A DNA stretch of 64,000 nt from Anthostomella pinea (taxonomy: Eukaryota > Ascomycota > Sordariomycetes > Xylariales > Xylariaceae): contig CAUWAG010000013.1 of assembly GCA_963556695.1 (NCBI GenBank), positions 992,001 to 1,056,000 on the forward strand. The letters run 5' to 3'. The notes under the pieces were generated by a model, which did not search any database, had not been told where the DNA came from, and worked only from the letters and a program-made list of their open reading frames with translations. Shown in pieces: positions 45,188 through 58,889 of this stretch (positions within the stretch are counted from its first letter, which is position 1; every line of letters begins with the position of its first letter). The translations under genes and the position numbers were made by a program.

Positions 45188-48100
45188 ATTCGAACGTGCA
45201 ATAAGTCAAATGTAGGCGTGGTCTGTTTCTGATGCGGGCACAGGACTGAGTAAGGGGCCTGCGGAAGATGGCACTCTACGTTGCTGAATACGTGAATAAA
45301 GTAGTGATGGAAACGAATGCCTGGAAGAAAACGATGGGAGGACAGTTTGGCAGCTTAGAGGGCAGAAGACAGGCTGACCTATGAATGGTTTGTCCTTCTG
45401 GGGAAGGCAGGCGGGCAACAACATCCGCGAGCAGGTGGGTGGTGGTGGCGGTGGTCAATCGGCCATGTGTGACTCCCTTAGGCGAATAGGGGCTCTTAAG
45501 ACGTATAATGCCTGCCAACCTCACCACATACACACACATGATGCGCACCTAGTTCATGCTTTCCTGATCACATCCATTCGATGCATGTGAAAGAATCACT
45601 GCTTGACCTCTTTCCTGACTGTCGGTCGTTGGAGATAGCATCAGCCGCGAGTCGGCATTTGTTGGTCGCCCCTACTTGGCGGGATCTCTAAATCGTCACA
45701 CAGCTGCAAACCACGCAGAGTAGGAATATGACGGCATGGCCTTACCCCATCAACGATGTCATGGACCATCATATTGAGATCCAGTGGCAGAAAGGGGAAG
45801 GAATGGTGCTTGCCTGTCTGCCTGCTCTGCCTGAATCTGGGCTACAGAACGAGGTCCGTATGCCTCGCATCAGCTCAGCTCGCGCGGACGGGGTTCGAGT
45901 TCCCAATTGCGATGACACAGTGACGAGCCCCAATTTCTGACTACCGTCTGGTTCCATGCTCTTGCCAACTGAATTCGATTCGAGGAAGGATGAGCAGCCG
46001 CTCCAGAATGATAGGGTGTAGTCCGTTGTCCCTTCGTCGGCGTAATCACAAGGTTCTACCTACCTTCCGTCAGCCTGCCAGTAAGTATGGTCTTCAAGGA
46101 GCCAACCCGAACCTTATCCCGTACAGAGGCGCGTCTCTAGATTGAGGAAACACCGCAAAACGAACAATGCATCCAACGCGCCTGCAGCCGCGCAAGACAA
46201 GCGAACCGTGGCTTATTAGGGGTGAAATACGTCCGTTCCTTCGACGACGCGATGTCCCTACTGGGCTGTCAGGGGCAGCGGTTCCTGAATCGCATCCCGG
46301 AAACTCCTCCCTTTAGCCCCCCGACCCCGGCCCCTTTCCACCCTCGCATAGCTCACCTTCTCTGCACGAGCAAAAGCTGTAAAGCATCCGCTAACACATG
46401 AGACATATATTCCGGACTGGCAAACAATATATCGACTTGAGACAATACCGCGGTGGCCGGAAGCAGCCGCACCGGCGCTTCACCTGTCGTGGGTCGAGCG
46501 ACTGCTGGTCCGCCGCCGAAGACGACGGCGCGGGTTCCGGAGGGCAAAAGAGATGCCGGACGAAGCCCATGAGTCAGGAGAAGAGCGAGGGAGATGCAGA
46601 GAAGCTTGGAACGAATCTCGCAGCTGGACGACACGCCCGGAAGCCAGATGACAGAAAGGGGTGGGAAGCCGTGGAGTCCGGGCAGTATCGCGTCCAGAGC
46701 GCCACGGCACGTCTTCCCGGCCGTCCTAGAGCCCGGGCGGACCCCAAGAATATCGTCCTGATCTTCTGGGGGCATATACTCGGGGACGCGGCGGCCGACT
46801 GGCTGCAGGAAGGCGGGAGCGCGCAGAAGGTGGGCATTGCTGCAAGCTTCTACCAACTAGGTAGCGACGGCAAGTCTTGGATACGGGGAGAGCGACGAGG
46901 CTACTATAACGGCACCGGCTGATTTCTGCCAGACTTGTACTGCAAGACCTTGGTTCCTTGCCTGGTATCAGCTGGGACCGCTCAGTTGGAACACAACACC
47001 CGTCATCAGAGACCAACAAGGCTCGCACTGCCAATCAGCAAACACAAAGACTGAACGGATATGTTCGACGTGAACAGATTGGACATTGAATTACACATCA
47101 TCGATAGGGACGCCATGTCTCGTCTCTTTACTTTGCTCTTCCCTCTTGTGAGCTGGGATATAGGTTATTAGCTATCGTTGAATAGCTAACGATCGAAGCA
47201 GAAGAACACCGTAGGCATACACGCTCGCGAAGCGTTAATAGACGCCGTATCTTATTGGGAGCGCTTACTATCGCTCCCGAGTAATTTCACATGGGAGAAG
47301 CCTCGGAGTCAAGAACAAGGCAATCAAGGCAGGCGCTGAGAGGGCGTGAAGGGAGTGGCCCGATTGGCGACGGGAACGACGTCTAGACGGAGCTGAGCTG
47401 ACGACCAGCTCCTCTCCTCTCCTTCCTCACCCCCATCCTCAGCGAGCGGACTAAGCACCATTGTTCCGTCCTTGCAAAAGACCCTCGTGACTCCGTTGGT
47501 AGTTCGTGGTCCGTGGGTGATCATTTATCGCTCACGGGGCAACGATGGCGTCCTCGTAACAACGACCTGCTATCGTGTCATAAACTAGGGCTGACTGGCT
47601 TCCTTAGTGAGACTTGACGATGGCGGCTTGTCAGATGCGAGCGGGTTCTCCCGGTACCATTCTTGAAATCACAGCGTGGCCGAGGAACCTATTTCCGGCA
47701 CTGAATCTCACCGTCGACGAAGGCTGTGTTGTACTTGCAAGAAAGCCCAATGAGTCAGATGGATACGATCACTTCATGACTTATGGATTTGGAATATCAA
47801 TGATGTCAGGTTGAGTACAGTACACAGGCAACAGTCACTTGATCAGACGGCATGAGGAATTTCTCATCTGTCGTGAGCCCAGGCGAATGAGCTGGAGGGC
47901 CTCGGTGGTCTCTCTTCATGTGTATTGGAAGCACACGATACTTGATACATGAGCAAACAAGTCACGAGATGAAGTGAGCTCTCAAGTGTGACAGGAACGG
48001 ACCATGTAATGAGCTTCCTGGAGAAGAATGCTGTTAGCATGTGTGAGACCTAGGATGACCCTTATATAATAAGGCAAGCAACCCAGGACGTGAGATGAGT

Positions 48101-51100
48101 CTTGACGTGGTGACAATGTCTGTCGTCTCCAATAGCGACCAGGTCTGATCATGCGACGCGTGTAACGCGTAAAATGTTCACTGCTGGACATAATTGTACT
48201 GTCAGACACCGGTATCATGTATCACGTACGAACCAGTTCACAGGCCCGTCTCGAACCTGCGTTAGCCTACGGGTCTAGTGTGACCTGGTGAACCGAAGTT
48301 TGGGATTGTACGGAACAAGCCCATTATATACCACGGCAGTGTATATCGTCAAGGGACATAGCGCGAGTCATTATCTCGCGGTGCATTCTCGATTCGGACA
48401 CCTGACGGCTTCCTGCAACATTGGACAGATTGAAGAGACAGAGCGCTGGATCTTGCGGACTCCTACGGCGGATAGGCACAGAAAGACATTTGGCTGCTCA
48501 GTGCTTGTCCAGTTTTCGTGTCCTGTACTCGGTCCTGTACACCCTCGAGGCTGATGTGTCTCTCGGGAAGATTCTCAGACAAAATCCCCGGAACCGTGTC
48601 ATGGGTGCTTGAGACATGATCCAGGCTGGAGGCGAGCTAGTGGTGATAAGTAACCTAGAGCAGCCCAAAGAACAACAGGTTGATGGTGAATGCTCTTCTT
48701 CTGCCCTTCAGCAGCCTGTCACCCGTGACCTGTCAATAGCAGAACGGCTGTTGCCGGCAGGCTCAGCTTGGCTTGGGCTAATTTCCTATCGCAGTCAGCT
48801 TTGTCTGTGTGGCGCGTGCAATCCCAATGAAGTGGGAACGCGGAACCGCGTCGTCGTCGCAGACATGCACAGAGGTATTGTTGCTGCGTGCACCCGTGCT
48901 GGTTCCCGTCAGTTCCTCGGTCTATACCGTAGACACGAGTAGAACACGGTGTTTGCTCCTTCCGGGATAAGGTCGAGACGTTGCAGTGTCTTTATGGCTG
49001 AACGTCATTTCACTTCATGACGGCCAGGGACCAAGCCTGCTGTCTGTCTGCATTGAAATCACGGTCATGAATCGTGGAGTTGTTGACTCCCTTGCTACTT
49101 TTTTTAAAGGGAAGAAAAAACTCCTAATGAATACCCTGGGCCGGACCTCCCGACGGGCAGGGATATGACTGCCGAGTGATCAGCTCCATTTGGCGCACTG
49201 GACCCCAACGTTCAGAGTGACGGAGTCTGCAGTTCGCGTTGGGTTATGTCGTCGCATAATAGGGATGAATTGCAATTTTGTGGCTCGACGTGGATGAGAC
49301 CGCTCGCACCGAGCTGCGAGCCTTGACGCTGACCTCGTTATGCTCCTGCCAAGTCACGAAACTGAAGCGCTGGCAGTTGAGTGCAATGCAAGGAGTCCTT
49401 CACGTTACTAGCTGGATGGGCTCTTTGCTTTTGGCGACGCGCTGCGCGTTGTTCACCCCGGACAGGGATGCGATGCAAGCCACCCCATCCTGGAACATGG
49501 ATGGAAGGCGGCAAGGCCTGTTGGGCCTCTAGAAGACAATTGACTGGACGCCGGAATCCGCGTGTGCAACATTGGCTACCGTCGATCCCGAGAGCTATTT
49601 ATTGTTGACACTGCCAATCATTGAGACTAGTCTGCCATCGTGGCCGTTGAATGTTAGACTGTGTTGGTTTGCGACAACGTCGACCCTCCAAGCTGGCCAA
49701 CATCTCCGAAATGATAGTCGCTTGATATGGTCGTCGCAGCAGCCTTCTCTGGCATGTGGCCATGCAAGTGACGAAAGAAACCCCGTCTATTGTAGGATGC
49801 GGCGCTTGCATTGCATGGTGAAGGTACAGCCGAGTGAGCGTATCTTTACAGGGGAAACCGGGGAAATCCAGCAGTGTTACAGCGTACCTGAGGTCATGTA
49901 CGGAGGGAACTTGGAAGGTTGGAAGAGATAGGAGCCCGTAACCGAGCTCCGGATATAGCCAGCACGGGATCCTCTGATTGGCCGTTGCCACCCCCGGCTA
50001 CAGCCTGTGTCCGCTTCCGTCACCATTATCGAGACCCGGTCATCATCGTCACATTCATCAGCAAATTCCTGTATTTCTGTGCCCGATTGCGGATGGGCTG
50101 TGATGCGACCGACTAGGAACCGACCCAATGGCAGCCGTGACCTGCGACAATTCGACATGCGACATGAACCCCCAGGACCCGAGGACCAGCAGGGCTGGTT
50201 TCCGGCCAATATAATGCATGTGCGATTCATGTACGCCTGCTGACCCTTGTCTGCGTCGCCAAATGAGCTTCGAGATGTCCTCACCTGTGACATTGCCTCC
50301 TCTCCTGGTGTTGCAGTGCCAACATTGAATGACGACGAGTGATTATCTAGCCAGGTTCTAACTTTTAACCTTTTTCGCCTCTCTCCTCACTGCCGCATTT
50401 TCGTCCGAACTCTGATGGACCCTAGTAGTTGAAGTTGAACCAAGCTGGTTTCATCTCATGTTCATCTCATGTTCATCTCACAGTATACAATACACAGACA
50501 GATCCCGAGGTCTCGTCCACGTTCCATCCCATCATCGTTGTCCCTTTCTCGAAGACCCTCAATTCATATTTCCAACAGACACACACCTTGCCACCAACAC
50601 CATATTCTGACAGCTCGAGTGCCTTGCCTACCGTACCTTGCACCGCCGAAACCGGTAGACCTTGATCAGTGATGAGGGTTTTGGGTTCTGACCTGAACTC
50701 AAAACACCGGCCCACAGCTGATATTGGAGTACTAGGTATTAGGTCTAATGTCTACCTAAATAAGCCTCCAAGCTGTTAGCGGTCGTCAATGCAGCCAATC
50801 CAGCAACTCGCGGAGGCCCCCCAACACACCTCCGTCTACTAGGTAGTAACCTAACAACCCTAATTAATAACAAGTTACCGGTTATTGCACCTTGGCAGTC
50901 GTCGATGCCGGCTACCACTCCCTATATCATACAGCCTCGCCAACACCGTCTACCACATAGACCGTCTGCCGCCCATCGACAATAATTCATAGGTAACTCC
51001 CGTCTCAAACAACCTTACCAACCTGCTAGCTACCTAGTGCAGCTCGCTTATTCTTCCAGAAATCCAGGGTCCTGCGCCGGAGACTCGGTACCCCGTATCC

Positions 51101-51434
51101 CCTTGTCCCCCTAAGCGCCAACCACCCCCCAATACGCCTCGACTTATACACTGGCCTGCCCCCATCACGGCGCTTCCGTCAGCCACGGGTTGCCCAAGTT
51201 GCCACACAATTGGCTCGTTCCTCGACCCTCATCAATCGATTTGAGCATCTCCTGGTACCTGCGTCTCTCGAAACATGCTGTCCTGCTAGGGGACGCTGTT
51301 TCAACCTGTCTATCTTGGGAACCCTGACAACTACCACGGCGGCAAGCTGCATGGACCTCGCACACTCCGTCTGCCATATATAACCTTTATTATAACTTCT
51401 GTCTGCTGCCGCGGCTAGCGTCTTTCGACTCATC
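45188..51434. other. 6.2-kb gene-poor region
   Basis: No gene is supported. Overlapping frames on both strands at about 46353-46922 and a plus-strand frame at 48616-48942 are open but show no motif or splice partners. The right end has leader-like sequence and TATATAACC at about 51377, just upstream of the next gene. Composition is not AT-rich. Confidence 0.45.
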
Positions 51435-53758
51435 ATGGATCCAACCACGACACTCTTTACCTTCATGCTGTGAGTTATTCGGTATATTATATATCTATTG
51501 TCTCACTCGTTTTCATCAAGCCTGGCGCTTTTGCCCACTTGCGCTCTGTCGCTTTTCTTAAACACACTTGTCGTACTTGGCATTGTCACTTTCGTGTCTT
51601 GTCCAGCGTTCGAATATACACACCCGACGTATATCTCACAGAAGCCGGTACGCGTTCGCGGTCTGTAATTCCAGAAGCTCCGACTGCCGAGATTTGCAAT
51701 CAGGCATCTATCAGAACATCTCAGCTTCAGGGGCCCACGCGATCCAAGGTCCGCAGTCAGCTATTGTGAGCCGGAAAACCCTGCCTCAAACCACCCAGCA
51801 CAGCCCTTCAGCCCTGTCACCAGGCTCTCAGCCTCACACGCGTCCCTGGTTCCAGATGGCAGAAACCTGCCGCGACCACTTTTCTGGTACATCGTCGCCT
51901 GATGGGGGAACGCCTTGCGCTGAGTCACCCTTGTCGTCGCTCGTAATGACAGGTGACCCAGAAGGCGAGTGCCGAGTGCCCGCTTATTTGACTCCTCATG
52001 CGCCTCGTGTTCTTCAGCTTCTCTGTCCGGGGTGCATACACAGTCAGATCATCTCCGGTCCTGGAACAATGCGTCGATAACTCCCCGATGGTTCCTGCGT
52101 CTCTTTGTGGCACACGTCAGCTTACTTCTACTTTGCTTTTCCTCATTTTTGTTTTTACTAGAACACGCCTCGCGCTACCGTATTGGGAAATATTGATTGG
52201 ACATCGGAGCTTACCAGACACCAGGCAAACGCATCCTGCCGTACAGTCGGTCCAGCTGCTCGGGTCGTGGGACAATTTTTCTAAATACCACTCCATGGAA
52301 CGCGATATAAGACGGGACAGAAACCAGTGGCGAGGCTGTCACTCTTTCAACAACATCATCTGCGACGGTGACCAGGCTGCAAGCTCTGGACGCAGCGGAG
52401 GTCTCAAAATGGGTCAAACCTACTACTACTACGTAAGTTGTCCCAATCGCTGTCCTTGCGCTCCGTGTGTGCTCATTATATTGCAGTACGAAGTCAATGG
52501 GTCTACAGAGACACATGATCCCTCACTACCTACCACAAACGTCTGCCCTTACCTCCCCGGTCAGACTGTCAACACTCTCGAGGTGCCTTCTGAGCATCAG
52601 TTGCGATACAGGAGTGCCTCGATGAACTCTCTGCGTGCCACCGACTTCAACACGATGGACCCAAACGCCAAATTCACGACTCCCCGACCAGCCCCTAGCG
52701 TCCCAGAACAGCCTGGAGCCCGTGTCAAATCGTCGCCATCAATCGCACCTAAACGATGTGCTCGCTCCTTGTCACCTGCACCTAGATGGTCCGGGGCTGC
52801 TCGACGCTTATTTGGCCTAAGGCCCCATGGCCGGGAGACCGACCGCGGCAGGAGGCTTGTCGAGAGCGAAAGCGAAAGCGAAAGCGAAAGCGACAGCCTG
52901 TCTATCCAAGACAACAACCAGTTCAGCGGAACGCGAAGCACAACCCCATCCGAAGGTGTGCGGTCCCGTGATATGTCACCAGAATCTCTCAGGAGATTTC
53001 TGTCTGATGATAAACCGATGACACCGCCCGCACTTGAATCCGGCCCAACATTGAGGATACCGGAAGATATTGTGGAAGACATGGAGGATGATGAGAACTT
53101 CGCAACGTCGGCGGCATCTGAGAGCGCGCCATTTACAACATTGTCGCCTCCACCTTTTCTGCGAAGCCATTCCGCATCCTCAGTAACATCCTCAATAAAG
53201 GAAGCTAAGGGCGAGCCAGCAATCACTCTCGTGCCAGAAGCCCTCCCTCTGGGCAATGATACCATCTCGAACCCCACTGAGACACGACTTGCACCGCCCA
53301 GCTTCAAGTTGAATATTCCACGATCGCACTTTTCCACCTCGACAACATCATCCACCATGGTGTCTCCTACGTCTTTCCAGTCGGCCGAGTCACGTGATCT
53401 CAGTCAGTTGTCCTTCTTCGACGACTCGGAAGAGGACGAGGACTTTCATTCCAACGAAGACGACTCCTATGATGTGCACCGAACCCGTCGAAGCGCCGAC
53501 GAGGCCAATGGTGGCTCCCTACACGTCCCGTTCACTGGTTACAGCCTTCCGCAGGCTACCACCGAGAGCACACAACTCAAATCGGGCCCAGTGGCATCGA
53601 CCTCGCTTGGATCACCAGCATTCGTTGCCAGGACCGAGAATGGGCTGCCTGCCGGCAACACCAGCCTATTCAACCTCCCCAATATCGACACCGGCCTGGA
53701 CGACCTGGCCAGCGACCTGAGATGGATGTCCGATATCATCCGCCCCAAGGACATATAG
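51435..53758 (+). CDS. Glycogen-binding-domain (CBM48/AMPK1-CBM type) protein
   Basis: Three exons, 51435..51469, 52225..52432 and 52487..53758, give 504 residues. Exon 1 encodes MDPTTTLFTFML. Exon 2 continues QTHPAVQSVQLLGSWDNF, the start of an immunoglobulin-like glycogen-binding fold. The domain covers about residues 5-115 and includes RNQWRGCHSFNNIICDGD, GGLKMGQTYYYY and, across intron 2, YEVNGSTETHDPS. Such domains bind glycogen-like polymers or act as scaffolds, as in the AMP-activated kinase beta subunit; no enzyme domain follows. The remaining 390 residues are Ser/Pro-rich and acidic, with a Ser-Glu dipeptide run and an ending LASDLRWMSDIIRPKD. Intron 1 is 755 bp, far longer than others here. 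The model was chosen because a minimal acceptor at 52224 restores the frame and the family-like N-terminus. Other first-exon choices are possible. Confidence 0.72.
52861..52897 (+). repeat. GAAAGC hexanucleotide coding repeat
   Basis: Four to five copies of GAAAGC-type hexamers encode an alternating Glu-Ser run inside the acidic region of the glycogen-binding-domain protein. Confidence 0.8.
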
Positions 53759-55154
53759 GTCCTTCTTATTGGCGACTCGCCATTAGCATTTCATCACTTT
53801 GTACTCTTTTACGCCACCACGAGATATATAGACTGGGATACATAAACAATGGGCGACCATAGGTTTCCCTTTCACCCCTTTCGACACTACTGGGCCCAGG
53901 GTCTGGCTATATGCGGAGTTGGCGGCTTTTGACACATTTCAACTCATCACATACACTGCATGGCATGTGGCGCGTAGCGGTTTGCGAGCTGCGAAGACAT
54001 GTCCACTATACCCGTGCTTTTTTGGAAAGGGACTTGGCCCGGTAGATGGATAGCCATACCGGGGGCCGGTGTTCGGATTATGTACAACATTGGGCTAGAT
54101 AGAGCAAGGTCCAACGCTACGCTTGGGGTTTGCGACCTGAGCACTATACTGCTTTTTGTGATAATCGCTTGGATATGTCTGTGCGGGTAGCGCCCTGGAT
54201 GGCATGTGGCTGAGACGATGGACGTCTGCCATATTGTTGTAGGATTAACGATGTTTGTAGTAGAAGTTGGATAAGACGGAACAATACAGATGAGATATAT
54301 TAACTCACCACATTGCACCCAGCACACGCCCACCCTGACTTGATCTTTTCCGTGTGATCTAGTGACTGCTACAAGTGCCCGAGCACATGGCAACATGTAC
54401 CTAAGCTTTCTGGACAAGTATTCTTCACAAGTGTACATCACTGACACGACCGCTCACCGGTGAGCACTGGCGGCTTATGTACCAGGCAGGCAGGCAGGCA
54501 GGCACGCAGGCACTAAGTAAGACAATAAACCATCACCGGGCCGTACGCGAGAGAAGCTACAAGACACACTCAATCCCATGGGCTCCAAATCTACCTATTC
54601 AACTGAAATATGATTGATGCGCGCGAGCGACAGCCCCGGAGGCCATTTTGGACTCGGCAGAGAGGCAGAAAGAAAGATGGATGTAAATGTGTTAGAACGC
54701 CTCGTTCCCGTATGGCCGAACCGGGCTGAATGTGTCTCACTGCAGTCCATCCCATCATCACTTGGCACACGAGAATGGTGGCATGTTGAGAGGACTAACT
54801 AACTAGCCCGTGACGATGCTCTTTCAATCGCTCCTTGCTGACGTCCGCGGGATCACGTCTTGGTGGGTATGTATGACCAACCGAAATCCTACTGTCACTT
54901 GTGGTGTACCGGGTGACTAAAGCACGGAAGTGCAAATCAGGTAGGTAGGTAGGTATATCAAAATGTATTTCGTAAATCCAAAGCCTGCCCTTGTTGCTTA
55001 GTGGGTATCCCGCGTACAAAAACAAAGGGGAATATCTAGGACGCCATGATCATGCCTTCGCTACCTAGTCTAAAAGAACACCCAAGCACTAACTAGCACG
55101 GTGCACCAAACCAGGTGCACCCCATTAACCTTTCTATTTAAAATGGGACTATTT
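53759..55154. other. Convergent intergenic spacer with microsatellites
   Basis: Shared 3' flank of the glycogen-binding-domain and LRR genes. GCAG-type repeats lie at about 54484-54508 and AGGT repeats at 54939-54953. No coding region is supported. Confidence 0.55.
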
Positions 55155-58100
55155 CTAGTCATCTAAATCTAGAGGAGCGCGACGAGGCGCTGGTGCTGCC
55201 ACCCTTTGGCCTCTAGGCGGAGGAGAGCCGGGGTCGGGGGGTGTTGCGCTCCGACTGGAGGGGCCTGATTCCGAGCCGGACGATGCTTCTTCCATCATGT
55301 AGGTCTTCCGGTTCGGGATGGATATACCCAATACTCTAGGTGCTGGATTCAGGTTTGTTGGTGTTATGGATGATTCGTCGTCCAGCGATCCAGAGTGTGA
55401 ACGCACAGCTTTGCCTTTGCCCTTCTGGTTAGTCCCCGGCGTTGGTTTGAGCCAGCAGGGAAGATCATCGTCCCAAGCATCGATGTATTCGCTCTCGAGT
55501 TCGAGAAGCTGATTCATCGGGTCCTCCCGGTTTCTGTGTAGTATAGCCTGCGCCTTCTTGGCCTCGGTATCCCAGTGATCTCTGAGCCAGGACAACAGGC
55601 CGTCCAATCGACTCTCCAAAGTCTTGGACCCCTTTGCCTGTGACTTGCCAGTCGGATCCTGGTGTTGCATGAAAATGCGCCTTTCCTTCTGGATTGCATA
55701 GTCGCGATCCGCCCCGGATATGGGGAAAGATATGAGCTGATGATTGAAACTCAGCGCATTGACGAGCTTCGCGAATTGGTGGTGGTCGAAATTATTGTTC
55801 CGGCAGTCAAACATTGCTAGCCCTCTGTTGGCAGCAAGTACCCGACACAGTTCCGACACATCCTCGGCCGCACCAATATCGTGGTTCTGTATTCGAAGTT
55901 GGAGGAGTGACTTGTTCTGTTTCAGGCCGCCCAACGCTCCAGATAGACCCCAGCCAAGGTGACCGTCTTCCAATTTCCCACTATAACCAGACAGATCAAG
56001 GAACTTCAAGGTGTCGTTTGTCTCGAAGAAGGTCGAGAGGAGCTCAGATGTTTTCGAACCGGCCCTGGCTGGTGGTCCGGTCCCAACCATGCTCAAGAAC
56101 TCAATAGTTTGGTTATGAGAAAGCGCCGTCAATAGCCGGTTGAAGTTCGAATCGTGTTGAAACTGGATCATATCCATATGAAGCATTCTGGGAGCTTCGT
56201 TTCCATGAATGAGATCAATCCAGTCAGTTGACCCGACTTCCAGGTGATTTTCGCTAAGCTGTAGATTTATGTCACGGCCCCCGCCAACCCTGCACAGGAT
56301 GCCAGTTGCCATTTCTCCAGAGAGCCCGCAGTTGTTTAGCGTCAAACGACGCAGACCGTAGGACTCATCGAGCTCGAGATATTTCATGATTCCGCACAGA
56401 GTGTCGAAATTGATCTTCGAGCAACTGTTAGCAGGGTCTCTGAGAAAATTTAGCTTGCTATCTTACCTTCCAGCCGGAGAGGTCTAGCTCCTCCAATCGC
56501 CATGGCGCAAATGAACCCGTGCTGCTCCATGGACGAAAAAGGGGCTCGTTGAGGTTCCCCTTGATAGAGTGCGCAAGGTTCAAACGTTTTACTCTTCTGG
56601 CCCCATTGAGGACATAAGATACCCTCGTCGCTTCCACGAAACCCGGGTTGTGAGACGTATCGAGAACTTCGATACTTGATCGTTGTTCGTACAGGCCCTC
56701 CCAAAAATAGACAAGCGCGCTCTCGCACAGGTCGCACCGCGAAACGTCCAGTGACTTGATAAAACTTGGCCGATTTTGGAAAGCTCGACCTGCATCCTGT
56801 TAGGTCATGCCACTGCAAACGGTCATACTGGGATTGTCAATAAACTCACCAATTTCGATAATGTCAGCTTCACTCAAAGCGTTGCCACTTAGACGTACTG
56901 ACACGCATCGAGTTTGCAGCGATTTCCAAAGCAGGACAACAGGTGGCACGATCTCGCAGATTCCATTGTTTGATGGTGGAGGTGAATCCGATATTCCCGG
57001 TGCCGGAGCTACACGTGCTCTGTTGAGCACATTGCTTAAATCGATGTGCTTCACCGCCTCAGATCCGAGAAGAAGTGAAACGAGCTCTTGGAACAAGACT
57101 GAAGAACCCTCCAACAGATCGAACTCGCCTCGAGTTAGGCTGCGTTTGCCTGCACATGTGTCAGCCTTGGATGACCAGGTGACTAATAAGTTAGAGCTTT
57201 GGTTCCACGAACCTGTTCGAGAAAGCCAAATGGTAGACTCCAGACGTCTAGTATTGTCGAAGACATTGGAGAGATTGGAGAAGCCGACGTCGCAGAATGA
57301 CAAAGACTTGAAGTAGTCATTGAAACGCAGTGCGCGGAAGACAGCAAGAAGCTGATGGGCTGTGTACTGGGAACGTTGCGTTGGCGGCAGAAGGCGAAAT
57401 TCAGGTGCATATCGCACGTTCTTCCATTTCACGGTCCAGTCGACGGGTGGGCAATGATAACCTTCAAGGAACGCTTCCAAGGTCGTTTTGAACCCACCAT
57501 AATCCTCGCCGTTGGGTAACGGGATCTGCTGTGCTTCTCCGTCGACTAAGAAAACCTCACGCCTTGTCCAGAGAGGCCAAGCGGGCTTCAAGTACGTATC
57601 TGCCTTGAACAACTTCGATAGAATGGACCGATAATATCGAGTGGATAACTCGACCTTCGTCGGCTGGTCTAACGGTAGGCTAGGTTGTGTTAGATCGAGG
57701 TCGCCAGTATACAAGTCCCATGTTGAAATACCAGGGACAATATCGTCATGATTGAATAGTGTATGGTCCATAGAGACACTTACCGGAAAATGAGATCGAA
57801 CCTGTCGTCGTTCATGTTCGTATTGACCCTAGACAGAGTTACCAATCCGAACTGAACCAGACTGGGGTTGACTTTCTGGCCCGTGGAGGATTTCGAGAAC
57901 TGGGCGAGCAGCAGGGAATTCTTGGTGAAAGCCAGATAAAAAGACGATGCGTCCCGCCAATTCTTCCTGACCTCGCCCGAGCTACCGCCGAGCCTGGTAT
58001 ATGGACGCCGAGGTACGACAGGGTAAATATCGATCTGGGCATCTTTCTGGTCTCTGTGCTTGGCCTGGAGTATTAATCTGAAGTCGAGTTCAATATCGGC

Positions 58101-58889
58101 CGGCGTGCGATCATCCATGAAAGCTCTGCCCCTTGACTTGACCGCGCGCTGGATCGCTTTCAACCAGTCGTCCCGCTCTCTTGGTAGACTGAAATCAAGC
58201 TGGACGCAGGCAAACGTGGATGCCGCATCAGAGCTTCTCCACCAGACCTCTATCCCAAAAGAGGGGCGGGTTCCTTCATCCTTAAAAGCCGATACCACTT
58301 TCTCCAGTGGGACGCAAGATTCAGCACCGATCCCGAATCCTCTGGAAGACCCCTGGGACTCGATAGGGGAAAGGCCTCCGGCGAAGTTGTCGGTTGGTGA
58401 AATCTGCGGAAATTGTTCGGCAGCGGCAATGCGGGTCTTGAACCTGAGCAGGGCTATCGGCGTGAGCACGAGAAACTCCTTCTTCGTCTTGAGAAGGGTG
58501 GTTTCCGGCTGAAGCGCGCCAAACTTGATAGGGGTTGTGAAGTCACCCGAGATACTGGTGCCCTGGCTACCGGTAAGCGATGGCGATGTTGGCCTGGTTG
58601 ATATGGACTCGTAATCCGCAGTGTCCACAGTCGATGCTTTGGAAGGCCTGCGCATCAAGTCGTCTTTCCTGAAGAGATCAGAAGGCCGGGTTTTCAACAG
58701 CTTCCTTTTCCGGGTGCTACCACCGGACGAAAGCTCAGTCTCCGAGGTTGAGGTGGTGGACAGTTGAGACATCTGAGAGCTGATGCTAAGCGACCGTATG
58801 GCCTTAATTGGCGAGAAGGAGGCGCGTCTCTGGGATTTTTGGGGGTCCATCCCCTCGTATATCGACTGGGCAGCATTTTGGGGCTCCAT
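55155..58889 (-). CDS. PH-like and leucine-rich-repeat protein
   Basis: Four exons, 57784..58889, 56850..57679, 56467..56789 and 55155..56414, give 1172 residues. Donors are GTAAGT, GTGAGT and GTAAGA. Acceptors were chosen by frame: CCTAG, ATGCAG and CGAAG, the last a weaker acceptor. The N-terminal 110 residues are Ser/Thr-rich and probably disordered. Two beta-rich stretches follow (LLKTKKEFLVLTPIALLRFK and later ASSFYLAFTKNSLLLAQFSK) that look like a split or tandem PH-type module. Leucine-rich repeats run from about residue 520 to 900, for example RPSFIKSLDVSRCDLCESAL, WRLEELDLSGWK and YGLRRLTLNNCGLSGEM. A helical linker and a Pro/Ser-rich tail end the protein. PH-LRR order recalls actin-capping regulators of the CARMIL type, but that parallel is weak. 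A cortical or membrane-proximal scaffold role is inference. Confidence 0.75.

Noticed and set aside
45885..45910. GGGGTTCGAGTTCCC, a tRNA B-box-like sequence
   Set aside because: The upstream sequence does not fold into D and anticodon arms, and no matching acceptor stem is present.
46353..46922. Overlapping open frames of 167 and 174 codons on opposite strands
   Set aside because: Neither translation shows a conserved-looking segment. Local high GC explains why both strands are open.
48235..48290. Possible tRNA T-loop (GGTTCGAGAC on the minus strand)
   Set aside because: The flanking bases do not form a T-stem, and no acceptor or anticodon stem could be drawn.
48616..48942. Plus-strand open frame of 108 codons
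   Set aside because: Codon use is passable, but the translation has no recognisable structure and flanking signals are weak. An orphan gene cannot be excluded.
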